Positions 51,662-59,430 of a DNA stretch of 64,000 nucleotides are shown here, piece by piece. The stretch covers positions 124,001 to 188,000 of the forward strand of contig CAXXKP010000001.1 in assembly GCA_963663665.2 (NCBI GenBank). The letters are read 5' to 3'. The notes under the pieces are model-generated. The model saw only the letters and a program-made list of their open reading frames with translations. It was not told where the DNA came from and searched no databases. Position 1 is the stretch's first letter. Every line of letters starts with the position of its first letter. The position numbers were made by a program, and so were the translations under genes. The DNA comes from SABI01 sp963663665. GTDB taxonomy: Bacteria; Spirochaetota; Spirochaetia; Sphaerochaetales; Sphaerochaetaceae.

Positions 51662-52597
51662 ATGGTATTAGCAAAACTCGAAAAAGTTGATCTACGAGAA
51701 GTATGGCAACATGAGGCGATTCATTTCACTAATTGGCTTGCAAAGCCTGAAAATCTGGAATTATTGAGCGATGAGATTGGTATTGGTATTAATTTAATCC
51801 AGACTGAAGCAAATGTGGGTGCATTTAATGTTGATATCTTAGCCGAGGAAGAAGGAACTGGAAAGAAAATAGTCATCGAGAATCAGCTAGAGTCTACAAA
51901 TCATGATCATTTGGGGAAAATCATAACCTATGCTTCTGGTTTTGATGCAGAGACAATAATTTGGATTGTGAAGACTGTAAGAGATGAACATAAACAGGCA
52001 GTTGATTGGTTGAACGAGCATACTGACTCAGGAGTTAATATTTTTGCCATTGAGATGGAAGTATGGAAAATCGGAAACTCACCTTTTGCTCCGAAGTTTC
52101 AAGTAATCGCAAAACCAAATGATTGGGCAAAAACCATAAAGAAAAGCAGTCCACAAGAGGGTATCTCTGATACAAAGGTATTGCAGCTTGAATTTTGGAG
52201 CAATTTCAAAGAGTTTGTTGGAAATAAGAATAAGAATTTCAAGCTTAGAAAAGCACACCCTCAACATTGGTATGATATTAGTGTTGGGTCATCTTTAGCT
52301 CATATTGGTTTAACCATCAATAGCCAACAGAATCAATTAGGATGTGAACTCTATATTCACGATTCTAAAAGTCTTTACAACCATCTGATGGCAGATAAGA
52401 TGGAAATTGAGCAAATCATTACCGAACATATAGAGTGGATGGAACTGCCAGCAAAAAAAGCATCAAGAATAAAGGTAATTACTGATTTCCATTTCAATCA
52501 CAAGGATAATTGGCCGGATTCTTATGAATGGCTTTTACAAGAGATGAACAATTTTCAGGCTGCATTTAGAGAGAGAATAGCAAGCTTTAAAGGGTAA
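51662..52597 (+). CDS. DUF4268-type protein with nuclease-like N-terminus
   Basis: 311 residues. The first half fits a PD-(D/E)xK nuclease fold: NVDILAEEEGTGKKIVIENQLE, with Asp58, Glu73 and Gln75 as candidate metal ligands (Gln in place of the usual Lys). The second half (QLEFWSNFKEFV ... HPQHWYDISVG ... LGCELYI) matches DUF4268. Such proteins occur in defence and restriction neighbourhoods, but the function is not known. Base composition is clearly lower in GC than the integrase and excisionase on either side, so it was acquired separately. No close partner gene. Confidence 0.75.
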   Translation: MVLAKLEKVDLREVWQHEAIHFTNWLAKPENLELLSDEIGIGINLIQTEANVGAFNVDILAEEEGTGKKIVIENQLESTNHDHLGKIITYASGFDAETIIWIVKTVRDEHKQAVDWLNEHTDSGVNIFAIEMEVWKIGNSPFAPKFQVIAKPNDWAKTIKKSSPQEGISDTKVLQLEFWSNFKEFVGNKNKNFKLRKAHPQHWYDISVGSSLAHIGLTINSQQNQLGCELYIHDSKSLYNHLMADKMEIEQIITEHIEWMELPAKKASRIKVITDFHFNHKDNWPDSYEWLLQEMNNFQAAFRERIASFKG

Positions 52598-52638
52598 CTT
52601 ACATAGCTCCAATAATTATACATTTTACTATACATTTG

Positions 52639-52668
52639 TTGACTTGTTTATGCCGGTAGTGATATAGT
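52639..52668 (+). promoter_or_regulatory. Promoter of excisionase-like gene
   Basis: TTGACT (52639-52644), 18-nt spacer, TATAGT (52663-52668). A 13-bp palindrome CTAACA-T-TGTTAG (52673-52685) covers the predicted start of transcription and may be an operator. Confidence 0.6.
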
Positions 52669-52751
52669 TGTTCTAACATTGTTAGGGCTTCGCCCAGTGC
52701 TCCCCAGGTTGGTCCCATAGAGAAGGAGTACTCAATAGATGTTAGAACAAC
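52667..52751. repeat. Inverted repeat around the leader of the excisionase-like gene
   Basis: GTTGTTCTAACAT (52667-52679) and ATGTTAGAACAAC (52739-52751) are perfect 13-bp inverted copies 59 nt apart. The second starts with the gene's ATG. GGGCTTCGCCC lies between them. Confidence 0.6.
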
Positions 52752-52951
52752 CACAATCTAAAGGATTGGATTCTTTAGCTGGTCTGCAGCCGCTGCTCAC
52801 CTACAAGGAAGCTGCAGAAATACTCGCTGTGAAACCCCAGACACTCAGGCAGTGGGTTTCTGCCAAAAGGATTCCGTATGTGAAAATCGGAGCTGCTGTC
52901 AGGTTCAGTCCTGATCAGCTGGAAGATTTTATCAAGGGATCTTCGAGGTAA
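52739..52951 (+). CDS. Helix-turn-helix excisionase-like protein
   Basis: 70 residues. LLTYKEAAEILAVKPQTLRQWVSAKRIPYVKIGAAVRFSPDQLEDFI is the HTH_17/MerR-like DNA-binding domain found in phage excisionases (Xis family). It probably bends DNA for excision together with the integrase, or regulates its own promoter. AAGGAG lies about 10 nt before the ATG. GC-rich like the phage genes. Followed 5 nt later by a small gene and a terminator. Confidence 0.8.
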   Translation: MLEQPQSKGLDSLAGLQPLLTYKEAAEILAVKPQTLRQWVSAKRIPYVKIGAAVRFSPDQLEDFIKGSSR

Positions 52952-52956
52952 CCGGT

Positions 52957-53109
52957 ATGAGAAAAGAACAGCTGCAGAAACTGGCCCTTTGGATACAGAG
53001 AGAACTTGGATCACTCGATCATGGAGAGATCCACATCACCCTGAAGGTTCGGGACAAGCACCTTGCCCTGATCGAGAAGACAAAGATCGTGAAGGAAAAA
53101 CCTGAGTGA
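52957..53109 (+). CDS. Small hypothetical protein
   Basis: 50 residues, starting MRKEQLQKLALWIQREL and ending KIVKEKPE. It lies 5 nt after the excisionase-like gene, has the same codon use and ends just before a strong terminator, so it is probably the last gene of that operon. Helical N-terminus and a short strand (HITLKVRDKHLALIEK). No family known. Confidence 0.55.
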   Translation: MRKEQLQKLALWIQRELGSLDHGEIHITLKVRDKHLALIEKTKIVKEKPE

Positions 53110-53121
53110 TCGAGCTTAGAG

Positions 53122-53147
53122 ACCAGCAGAGAGATCTGCTGGTTTTT
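53122..53147 (+). terminator. Rho-independent terminator
   Basis: ACCAGCAG and CTGCTGGT around a 6-base loop, then TTTTC. Confidence 0.88.
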
Positions 53148-53201
53148 CATGAGATAGCTTCCCTTTTTGCTAACCAACTAACGAGTATCAATCTAGGAAT
53201 A

Positions 53202-54032
53202 TTATTTTACTACTTCAGGTTCGCTTAATTGGCGCTCCATCTTAATAAAGGCCTTTGTCATTTGAACTAAAATTATGGCTTCCTCTCTATCAATAGTTGA
53301 TTCAATTGTAGAACCATGACCGGCTAGAGGTTCCTTGTTTCTCTTATCATAAATTTCTTTAATCATATCCAATACTGATCCCGGTAATTTTGAGCTATTT
53401 CTATAAGCTTCAAAAAAACTACCAAGAGGTTGATTCTCTACAGTTGTTCTTTTAACTACATCTTTTGCCAGAGTTTCGAAGATTGAGGCACTTGTATGCA
53501 GAACGCCAGCAAAATCCCCGTTATCAAAAAGCACATCCATTCGAGAAACCAACTTTCGTATATTGGGGTGTTCAGACTCAATATTCTCATCAGGTATATC
53601 ATCAACACTAATTATATCAACTTCTAAATAATCTCTTCTTTGTGTGATCTGAATTTTAGAATTGTCTTCACCTAATATTTCATTGATTTCATCTATAGGA
53701 ATTAGTTCTTCATCTATTAAATCACATAAAGTTTCAAGAAGGTTTTCAGTAGTTTGCCGTCTTGGGATAGCTTCTAATTCACCAAAATGCCAAGCTTTTT
53801 CTGCAGGATAGTAATATCCATCAGCATCTGATTCTAATCTATAGATAGAAAGCCCTTCTACTTGTCGAGCTATATTTATAATTCTATTCTTGGGAATAAT
53901 TTCTATATCAGAATCGCCACTATCGCTTCTTGTTGCATTTCTAAAAATTCTGGCAATCTTCAAACGAGCCTTTTCTGATATGATCTCAAACTCTAATGAC
54001 TTTTTTTGACTAGCCGTTAATCCTTTAAACAT
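53202..54032 (-). CDS. Abi_C-like (abortive infection C-terminal) protein
   Basis: 276 residues. The C-terminal 110 residues (SRMDVLFDNGDFAGVLHTSASIFETLAKDVV ... PGSVLDMIKEIYDKRNKEPLAGHGST) follow the Abi_C pattern, ending in an RN-x(5)-HG arrangement found in HEPN-like defence RNases. The N-terminal part is an acidic alpha/beta region of unknown type. AGAGGGGGAAT precedes the ATG. GC-poor relative to the flanking phage genes. Infer a phage-defence gene placed as cargo between excisionase and holin. The Abi assignment is moderate. Confidence 0.5.
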   Translation of the reverse strand: MFKGLTASQKKSLEFEIISEKARLKIARIFRNATRSDSGDSDIEIIPKNRIINIARQVEGLSIYRLESDADGYYYPAEKAWHFGELEAIPRRQTTENLLETLCDLIDEELIPIDEINEILGEDNSKIQITQRRDYLEVDIISVDDIPDENIESEHPNIRKLVSRMDVLFDNGDFAGVLHTSASIFETLAKDVVKRTTVENQPLGSFFEAYRNSSKLPGSVLDMIKEIYDKRNKEPLAGHGSTIESTIDREEAIILVQMTKAFIKMERQLSEPEVVK

Positions 54033-54119
54033 AATAACATTCCCCCTCTGGAACTTTAAAAACTATTTATTTGGTGCTTTTAGAATATCATAAAGCCATT
54101 ATGGCTAATAGCAAATTTT

Positions 54120-54581
54120 TCAATGATTCCCCGTCACTCCCTGCTTCTTTTCATAGGTCCTCATTCCTGCGAGTCCCAGCATCCCGGTCATAATAGGGAT
54201 CATCAGGGAGAGATCGATCACCGGGAACTCGAAGACTTTTCCTGAAGCTGATAACACAGCAATCGCCCAGGGTCTGAGAATGTAGTTGTTCGCCAAGGAG
54301 AGACCGCAGACCCAGCCGATGAACGGTCTCCAACCAGCCACGAAAGCAGACTGGTGCCGTGCTTCAGCAAGATTGATCTCAAGCTGGGTATGCTTCTGCA
54401 GATTCTCTGCCTCAAGGGCAATCTTCTCAAGCTCCGCTTTCTTCTCCGGGCTTATCTCTCCAGTGATTGCTGACCTGATACCGGTAGCCAGATTAGAGAT
54501 CCCACTGCTCACCGACTCCACTACCGTACTGGCAGCTTCAGCAGTCTCCTTTGCTCCAAATATTTTTCCTAACCAGCTCAT
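54120..54581 (-). CDS. Phage holin, 3-TM type
   Basis: 153 residues. An N-terminal region with amphipathic Ala/Glu-rich helix (residues 40-70) is followed by AGWRPFIGWVCGLSLANNYILRPWA and a second and third hydrophobic segment (IDLSLMIPIMTGMLGLAGM). This fits Holin_3TMs (GWRPFIGW signature). It would make pores in the inner membrane at lysis. GGGGGAG lies upstream. No endolysin gene is near it in the visible region. Last gene of the phage late block. Confidence 0.8.
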   Translation of the reverse strand: MSWLGKIFGAKETAEAASTVVESVSSGISNLATGIRSAITGEISPEKKAELEKIALEAENLQKHTQLEINLAEARHQSAFVAGWRPFIGWVCGLSLANNYILRPWAIAVLSASGKVFEFPVIDLSLMIPIMTGMLGLAGMRTYEKKQGVTGNH

Positions 54582-54589
54582 AGCTCCCC

Positions 54590-54982
54590 CTACACCGTAA
54601 TTTTCTCAAAGATGATTACCAGGGGCGAAACTGCCCCGATTCCGGCAGCTATCACCTTGATAACTGTCGCACTCCAATGCTTCTTTTCCCTTTCCAGCAG
54701 TCGCTGCTCATGAATCCGCTTCAAGGTTGGACAGGATTCCTCCCTGGAGAGATTGTAGGCAGTGAACTCATTTCTCAGCTGCTTAATCTCCCGGGCAGAA
54801 TCCTCTACTGCCTTTGCATAGCCATTATCGACAAGAAGCGTATTCAGCCGGTTCACCTGCTCGCTCATCGTCCGTAGCATCGGCTCTGTGGTATCGAGAC
54901 GGTGTTGATTTGACTTTACATTCTCATACATCGCCTGAACAACCTGTAGCACATTCTTTTCGTTAACAATTGGATCAGTCAC
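54590..54982 (-). CDS. Phage membrane-anchored coiled-coil protein
   Basis: 130 residues from GTG 54982 (GGAGGAATA just upstream). A long coiled coil (residues 12-95) with LDTTEPMLRTMSEQVNRLNTLL is followed by a C-terminal transmembrane segment (VIKVIAAGIGAVSPLVIIF). Size and position before the holin resemble XhlA/spanin-like phage lysis accessories, but no family signature is seen. Confidence 0.6.
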   Translation of the reverse strand: MTDPIVNEKNVLQVVQAMYENVKSNQHRLDTTEPMLRTMSEQVNRLNTLLVDNGYAKAVEDSAREIKQLRNEFTAYNLSREESCPTLKRIHEQRLLEREKKHWSATVIKVIAAGIGAVSPLVIIFEKITV

Positions 54983-55371
54983 TATTCCTCCTCCAGTACA
55001 TCCTTGGCATCAGTCAAATTCAGATAGGTCTTCACAAAGGGATACAGGATCTCCAACTGTTCCTCCTTCAGTACAGGGATACCCACTGAGAAGATATCAG
55101 AAGCCCGGAACATCCCGGTCCACCGGTAAAGGTTCGACTGAACCACATTCAGCACAGGGCCGCCGAACTTCCCGTTTGAAACCGGTTCGGTCAGCTGTTC
55201 CATTGCCTTCTTCGACTCTCTGCTCGGGTACGCTGAGAAGTTGAAGGAGACCATCACTGATCCATCAGCTCCATCAGATCCGAAGGCTACGTTCTCAATA
55301 GCCCAGTAAGCCTGTTCAAACTGATGAAACAGAGCATTCTGCGTTTTATCCAAATCCATCACTATTCCCAC
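54982..55371 (-). CDS. Phage protein of unknown function
   Basis: 129 residues from GTG 55371 (GGAG 7 nt upstream; ATG four codons later is possible). Features such as VMVSFNFSAYPSRESKKAMEQL and FVKTYLNLTDAKDVLEEE are seen; no family recognised. Overlaps the next gene by one base. Codon use and GC agree with phage late genes, so it is probably a tail-end or lysis-region gene. Confidence 0.55.
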   Translation of the reverse strand: MGIVMDLDKTQNALFHQFEQAYWAIENVAFGSDGADGSVMVSFNFSAYPSRESKKAMEQLTEPVSNGKFGGPVLNVVQSNLYRWTGMFRASDIFSVGIPVLKEEQLEILYPFVKTYLNLTDAKDVLEEE

Positions 55372-55383
55372 ACTAATTCTCCT

Positions 55384-56022
55384 TTAGTAATTATCCGGCA
55401 GCACGGCATATTCAGGAATCCCTGCCGATATCACCGTCCCCTTCAGGCTGGTGTTGTTGTATAAGTCGCTCACCCAAGAGTGAGCGGGAGTAACGTCATA
55501 CACCGAAGAGCTGCTATGCACATACGGGGTTCCCTGGGAGGACTTCAGGTATCCTTTTATATACCGTCCCTGAATCCGGTTGTTGTAGTCGAGATGAGCT
55601 CCGAGGCCATAGACCTTCAGAACCCCAGTATTGAAGGACGGGTAGTAGTTATTGGTGTTATTAATCCTGATCCTCCACCAGATTCGATCACTGTTCGCTC
55701 TATACTTCCCATTCGAAGCTGACTCACTCGTGGTGATATTGATCTCGAACATATAGGAGTCCTTGTCACCGATATCGGTTTGCCTCTGCTGAGTCACCCA
55801 GGAGGAACCATTCCAATACTGCAGCTCATAGGCATTGAGCCCATACCCGATCCAGACATCTTTTATGTAGCAGCGGAACGTAAAGACTGAAGCAACAAAG
55901 TAGACATGCCGATAGGCAGTACCTGAGCCTGATGAGACCAATTGCCCATCTGACCAGGACTTTGAAAAAAGTACTCCTGTTGAGAAGCCTGATTGTCCCA
56001 AAACACTTCCTGCCGTTGCCAT
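55384..56022 (-). CDS. Phage protein, probably tail-associated
   Basis: 212 residues, beta-rich with many Ser/Tyr/Trp: GYGLNAYELQYWNGSSWV, WWRIRINNTNNYYPSFNTG. This F5/8-like or concanavalin-like pattern is common in receptor-binding or tail-fibre proteins. The ATG overlaps the stop of the tail gene upstream by one base, so it is co-transcribed. No named family. Confidence 0.5.
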   Translation of the reverse strand: MATAGSVLGQSGFSTGVLFSKSWSDGQLVSSGSGTAYRHVYFVASVFTFRCYIKDVWIGYGLNAYELQYWNGSSWVTQQRQTDIGDKDSYMFEINITTSESASNGKYRANSDRIWWRIRINNTNNYYPSFNTGVLKVYGLGAHLDYNNRIQGRYIKGYLKSSQGTPYVHSSSSVYDVTPAHSWVSDLYNNTSLKGTVISAGIPEYAVLPDNY

Positions 56023-57122
56023 CAGTTGAATACCGCCCCATGGACAGTGTCTGCAAACACCTCAATCCCGTGGATCTCGCTGAACCTGGAATTCGACTCT
56101 CCGATCTTGTAGGCATCATCTGCAGAGGGCATGATGTTCTTCACCTTGATTCCTTCCTTCACACTTTCCACTGCGATATCAACTACACAGGAGGTTGCCC
56201 TCGTTGCGGTATTGATTGAAATAATAAATATGCCATCAGGATCATAGATCTCCAGAGAGGTACCGCTCAGCAGGAGGGAATACTTGGAGGCCAAAGTAGA
56301 AGTAATCGACAGTGTTGTCATAGTCGGGCCGTCAATGTAGTTGAAGTACCCACTTGGATCATAGGTGATCGAGAAGCTCCCGGTAAACGGCATCGAGGTC
56401 CCCACATGAAGAGCAGAGAACTGAGCGATCAGCTCACTGCAGACAAAGTGGATAAAAGCATCAGTCGTGTTATCCCAGAGAGTGACTCCATCATCAGCAG
56501 CATTGGCTACAAACGTTGAGGGGACCGATTCATACACCGTACTCAGATTCTCTGCTGTGCTCATGAGCGGAGGGAACGGATCTGATTCACATTGTCGGAT
56601 GATATACAGAGTCCCATTCGATATAAAATCCCCGGCAAGCGCAAACATCGACCGGGACCCGCCATTATAATAGACGACCTCTGAGAAACTGTAGGAACCG
56701 AACTGCCCCGAAACCCCAGAGGCTCCGGGATTATCTCTCATGTACTCACTCAAGGTATAGAAGTAGCCCAGGGTTTTGTAGATATCACCGGAAGTCTTCG
56801 AATAGCTGGTGGAACCTGCAGAACCTGCCTTCTGGGTGGAGAATTCTGGAGAAGTGAAGATCCCAGAAACCGAAGAATTGATAAGTGAGGCATCCCTTGC
56901 AATGAGAGAACCTGTGGGACTGGCATGGAACTTGGTCACTCCGTCCACAGTGAGCTCAATACCATGATCCTTATCAATATGAATGGTATACACTACTCCA
57001 TTCATTGTCTCTTCTATGACTAGCTTCCTTACTGTCGCATCGTTGATGAAAGCCTCTTCTGAAATCAGAGAATCTATGAACGCAGTATTCCCTGTCAGCT
57101 CATTCACGAACAGATTGCTCAC
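56022..57122 (-). CDS. C-terminal part of a phage tail-tip/fibre protein
   Basis: 366 residues from GTG 57122. Repeats typical of tail-tip C-termini are seen: NLFVNELTGNTAFIDSLISEEAFINDATVRKL, then GIELTVDGVTKFHASPTGSLIARDA, and late IMPSADDAYKIGESNSRFSEIHG, the usual fibre end block. Full-length tail-tip proteins run to about a thousand residues; the central and N-terminal parts are missing. The GTG overlaps the stop of a DUF669 stub (57119), so this is a fusion point left by deletion rather than a native start. Confidence 0.6.
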   Translation of the reverse strand: MSNLFVNELTGNTAFIDSLISEEAFINDATVRKLVIEETMNGVVYTIHIDKDHGIELTVDGVTKFHASPTGSLIARDASLINSSVSGIFTSPEFSTQKAGSAGSTSYSKTSGDIYKTLGYFYTLSEYMRDNPGASGVSGQFGSYSFSEVVYYNGGSRSMFALAGDFISNGTLYIIRQCESDPFPPLMSTAENLSTVYESVPSTFVANAADDGVTLWDNTTDAFIHFVCSELIAQFSALHVGTSMPFTGSFSITYDPSGYFNYIDGPTMTTLSITSTLASKYSLLLSGTSLEIYDPDGIFIISINTATRATSCVVDIAVESVKEGIKVKNIMPSADDAYKIGESNSRFSEIHGIEVFADTVHGAVFN

Positions 57123-57202
57123 AGCCAGCCGGCTGGAATTGGTTCGTAAGAGTCTTCCTGTGGAAGCTCTGCCTCGTTATATACTTGTCCTAGATATGCC
57201 AT
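57119..57202 (-). pseudogene. DUF669 recombination protein stub
   Basis: ATG 57202 opens 27 codons reading MAYLGQVYNEAELPQED and on to PIPAGW, the N-terminal signature of DUF669 phage proteins (usually 120-200 residues, next to Sak4-type genes). It then breaks off and overlaps the tail-tip start. AAGGAG lies upstream with about 13 nt spacing. Confidence 0.55.
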
Positions 57203-57219
57203 ACTCTCTCTTCTTCTCC

Positions 57220-57441
57220 TTATACTTCATCCCGGGAGATGGAAAAACTCAATCTTCCAGGTTTCGTAGTAATCGCTACGAGCATTGGTCCTGTCACTTG
57301 AGGATCACTGCTGTTCCATACACTCTTATTGATCTCAGCCTTCCAGCGAAATAGCTTTGAAAGCTGGTCGATCGTTCCGTGAATCTCTGCGATCCGCTGC
57401 AGCTCCACCTCATCAACTTTCCGGGTCATTCGCCCGGTCAC
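57220..57441 (-). CDS. Small phage early protein
   Basis: 73 residues from GTG 57441 (ATG 57429 is possible; neither has a good ribosome binding site). The body KVDEVELQRIAEIHGTIDQLSKLFRWKAEINKS is helical. No family recognised. It lies between the 52-residue gene and the DUF669 stub in the early recombination operon. Confidence 0.45.
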   Translation of the reverse strand: MTGRMTRKVDEVELQRIAEIHGTIDQLSKLFRWKAEINKSVWNSSDPQVTGPMLVAITTKPGRLSFSISRDEV

Positions 57442-57449
57442 TTTGATTT

Positions 57450-57608
57450 TTAAGGGACCAGCAGAAACTGATTTCGTTCCTTTAAAATTTCAGGGACCTT
57501 AAGCTGACACTTTAGCCAATCCTCGATCTGCCGCCTTTGTTCTAGGGCAGCTTTCTCTGCTAGTTTCGCCTCATCCCAGGCTTGGCAGGCTCTCTGAATC
57601 TCAGTCAT
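57450..57608 (-). CDS. Small phage early protein
   Basis: 52 residues, starting MTEIQRACQAWDEAKLAEKA, a charged helical protein. Its ATG overlaps the end of the ATPase gene (57601-57608), so it is translationally coupled. Unknown function. Too short for a usual gene cutoff but well placed and with phage-like codon use. Confidence 0.5.
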   Translation of the reverse strand: MTEIQRACQAWDEAKLAEKAALEQRRQIEDWLKCQLKVPEILKERNQFLLVP

Positions 57609-58281
57609 GCTGCACACCTCCAATTTTAGAAATAATCATTCCCAGATCAGGGCTCTCCCAGAGAGACAACTTCCCGGAGCGGTCCTTTGCCGTCCAGATC
57701 CCATCTGCATCACACATAAGAGCCCGCTGGGTAACTCCTTCACTATCCTTCTCGACTCTGAGCGCCAGGACCTCATCGAAAAAATAGGGAAGCTGCTGAC
57801 CGGTTTTGTTTCCCGGCATCGAGGGAAAATAGAGAATTCTTCCCATCTCATCCTGGGTCTTCTCGAGCTTGGCTGAGAAATAGATATGCTTGCCCTGGAT
57901 ATCACGGAAAGCACGGATGAGATCTGTGATCTGCTCCTGCATTGCCCCATAGGCCTGCCGGGGATCTTTGGCATGCTTCTTCTCATAATTCAGCACCACC
58001 TCAGCGATCTCCGAGATGGAATCCAGACAGATGCTCTGGTATTCACTCCCCTCTTCACTGGTGAGCCAGCTGTAGGCATCCTGCAGGTCGGCAACTGATG
58101 AGATCTCGATGAACGGGATATCCTCATCTGCCAGTGACAGCAGCCCTGCCTCGGCTGATAACACAATCGGTTTCGGCAAGGTCTTCACCAGAGTGGTTTT
58201 TCCGGCACCCGCCGCACCGTAGACCAGCAGTTTCACACCCTGGACTGCAATGTCCCTGGTTGTCTGTAATCGTATTGCCAC
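57601..58281 (-). CDS. Phage RecA-like ATPase (Sak4/AAA_24 type)
   Basis: 226 residues. Walker A YGAAGAGKTTLVKTL at residues 18-32, then PIVLSAEAGLLSL, SICLDSISEIAEVVL (Walker B) and GKHIYFSAKLEKTQDEMGR. This is the short RecA-like core of Sak4 single-strand-annealing ATPases that pair with DUF669 proteins in phage recombination. The neighbouring DUF669 stub agrees with this. First gene of the early operon, divergent from the repressor. Confidence 0.75.
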   Translation of the reverse strand: MAIRLQTTRDIAVQGVKLLVYGAAGAGKTTLVKTLPKPIVLSAEAGLLSLADEDIPFIEISSVADLQDAYSWLTSEEGSEYQSICLDSISEIAEVVLNYEKKHAKDPRQAYGAMQEQITDLIRAFRDIQGKHIYFSAKLEKTQDEMGRILYFPSMPGNKTGQQLPYFFDEVLALRVEKDSEGVTQRALMCDADGIWTAKDRSGKLSLWESPDLGMIISKIGGVQHD

Positions 58282-58687
58282 TTCTTCTCCTTGTATTGGT
58301 ATTCAATCTTTTTCCTGATTCTCGTACCACATAAGAATCAGGAATCCCGTACCACTCTCCGGGCAAAGCTGTATTGTCAGGGGCAGAACCCCAGGTTGGT
58401 TTCAATCAATGAGTCTGAAATGCATGTATGTGTGATATCAGAGATTTCTCACCATAACGGTGGTTCGAAATCGATATATATGATCTACTTTTTCAGATCG
58501 AAAACCAGGAATGATCCATCTGATTTTGCGTTTGTTTACAGCATTCATTGTTATCATGTTTGTTACTATACATCTGTATAGTTTTATGTGCAAGACGTTT
58601 TTACAGATGTTTTTTATGCTCATATATGGCTATATATACACTAATAAACACTAGTCAACACGCAGTTATTTCAATATACTCCCACGT
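58282..58687. promoter_or_regulatory. Early control region between repressor and phage early genes
   Basis: About 400 bases without a convincing gene. It becomes AT-rich toward 58687 and holds the operator-like palindrome 58565-58582 and several TATA-rich stretches (58620-58660), as expected for divergent phage promoters controlled by a repressor. Confidence 0.5.
58565..58582. promoter_or_regulatory. Operator-like palindrome
   Basis: ACTATACA-TC-TGTATAGT, perfect 8-bp arms with a 2-bp centre, about 105 bp before the repressor start. Likely binding site of the CI-like repressor; no second full copy was seen in the gap. Confidence 0.5.
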
Positions 58688-59404
58688 ATGATAGATTTCT
58701 GGAAAAGAGTTAAAAAAAATTTAGACCCCGAGAAAAACCAGAACTGGTTGTGTAATGAAATAGCAGTTTCAAGCGGCACCATGTCCAGCTGGATCACCCA
58801 TGACCGACTGCCTAAAGCTGACCTGGCAGTCAGAATCGCCAAGGCTCTGGGAGTGTCAGTGGAGTATCTGGTAACCGGGGATAGTGAAGAAGATGGTCAG
58901 AACCAGGAGACCGTTTCTCAGGCAATACACCAGCATGCAATCTATAGGACCCCGAGGAATCAGGAGATCCCCCTCAATCCCGAGGACGATGTACTCATGC
59001 TGCCGGTACTGGATCAGAAAGCCTCTGCCGGATTTGGGGCAATGCTGATCGATGATCAGTTATCAGGGAACCATATCCCCGTCCTGAGAAGACTGGTATC
59101 AAGTTATAACATTTCCTCCCTGAAAGCCGTTGAAGTCCGGGGAGACTCCATGACCGGAGTCAGAATGTTCGATGGAGATATCGTAGTATTTGCTGCCGGG
59201 TATATCGCATCAGAGGGAATCTATGTCCTCTCAGTGAACGGGGATGTCCTGGTAAAACGGGTAGAATTCGACTCCTTTGATAAAACTATCAAGGTATCCT
59301 CAGAGAACCCTAGGTACCCCGATATCAAGACAGTATCAATTGATGATGAGAACGTAGAGCTCAAAGGAAAAGTTGTGGCCTGGTTCCATTGCCATCCGTA
59401 TTGA
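58688..59404 (+). CDS. CI/LexA-like repressor with S24 self-cleavage domain
   Basis: 238 residues. The N-terminal XRE helix-turn-helix (about 10-65: WLCNEIAVSSGTMSSWITHDRLPKADLAVRIAKAL) is followed by the S24 peptidase domain. The cleavage pair is Ala114-Gly115 (SAGFGAM), the catalytic Ser154 is in RGDSMTG and Lys190 in VLVKRVEF. Such repressors hold the prophage silent and cut themselves when RecA is activated by DNA damage. It diverges from the early operon. No strong ribosome binding site. Confidence 0.9.
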   Translation: MIDFWKRVKKNLDPEKNQNWLCNEIAVSSGTMSSWITHDRLPKADLAVRIAKALGVSVEYLVTGDSEEDGQNQETVSQAIHQHAIYRTPRNQEIPLNPEDDVLMLPVLDQKASAGFGAMLIDDQLSGNHIPVLRRLVSSYNISSLKAVEVRGDSMTGVRMFDGDIVVFAAGYIASEGIYVLSVNGDVLVKRVEFDSFDKTIKVSSENPRYPDIKTVSIDDENVELKGKVVAWFHCHPY

Positions 59405-59430
59405 ACTGTACAAATCATAAACTGAAAGCA

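Noticed and set aside
54151..54430. Alternative frames across the holin gene
   Set aside because: Arg/Ser-rich products, no starts with ribosome binding sites, and the holin frame has clear membrane segments.
58124..58405. 93-codon minus-strand frame starting MKPTWGSAPDNTALPGEW
   Set aside because: The first third looks plausible, but most of it overlaps the Sak4-like ATPase in another frame. It may be a small early gene fragment; support is too weak to list.
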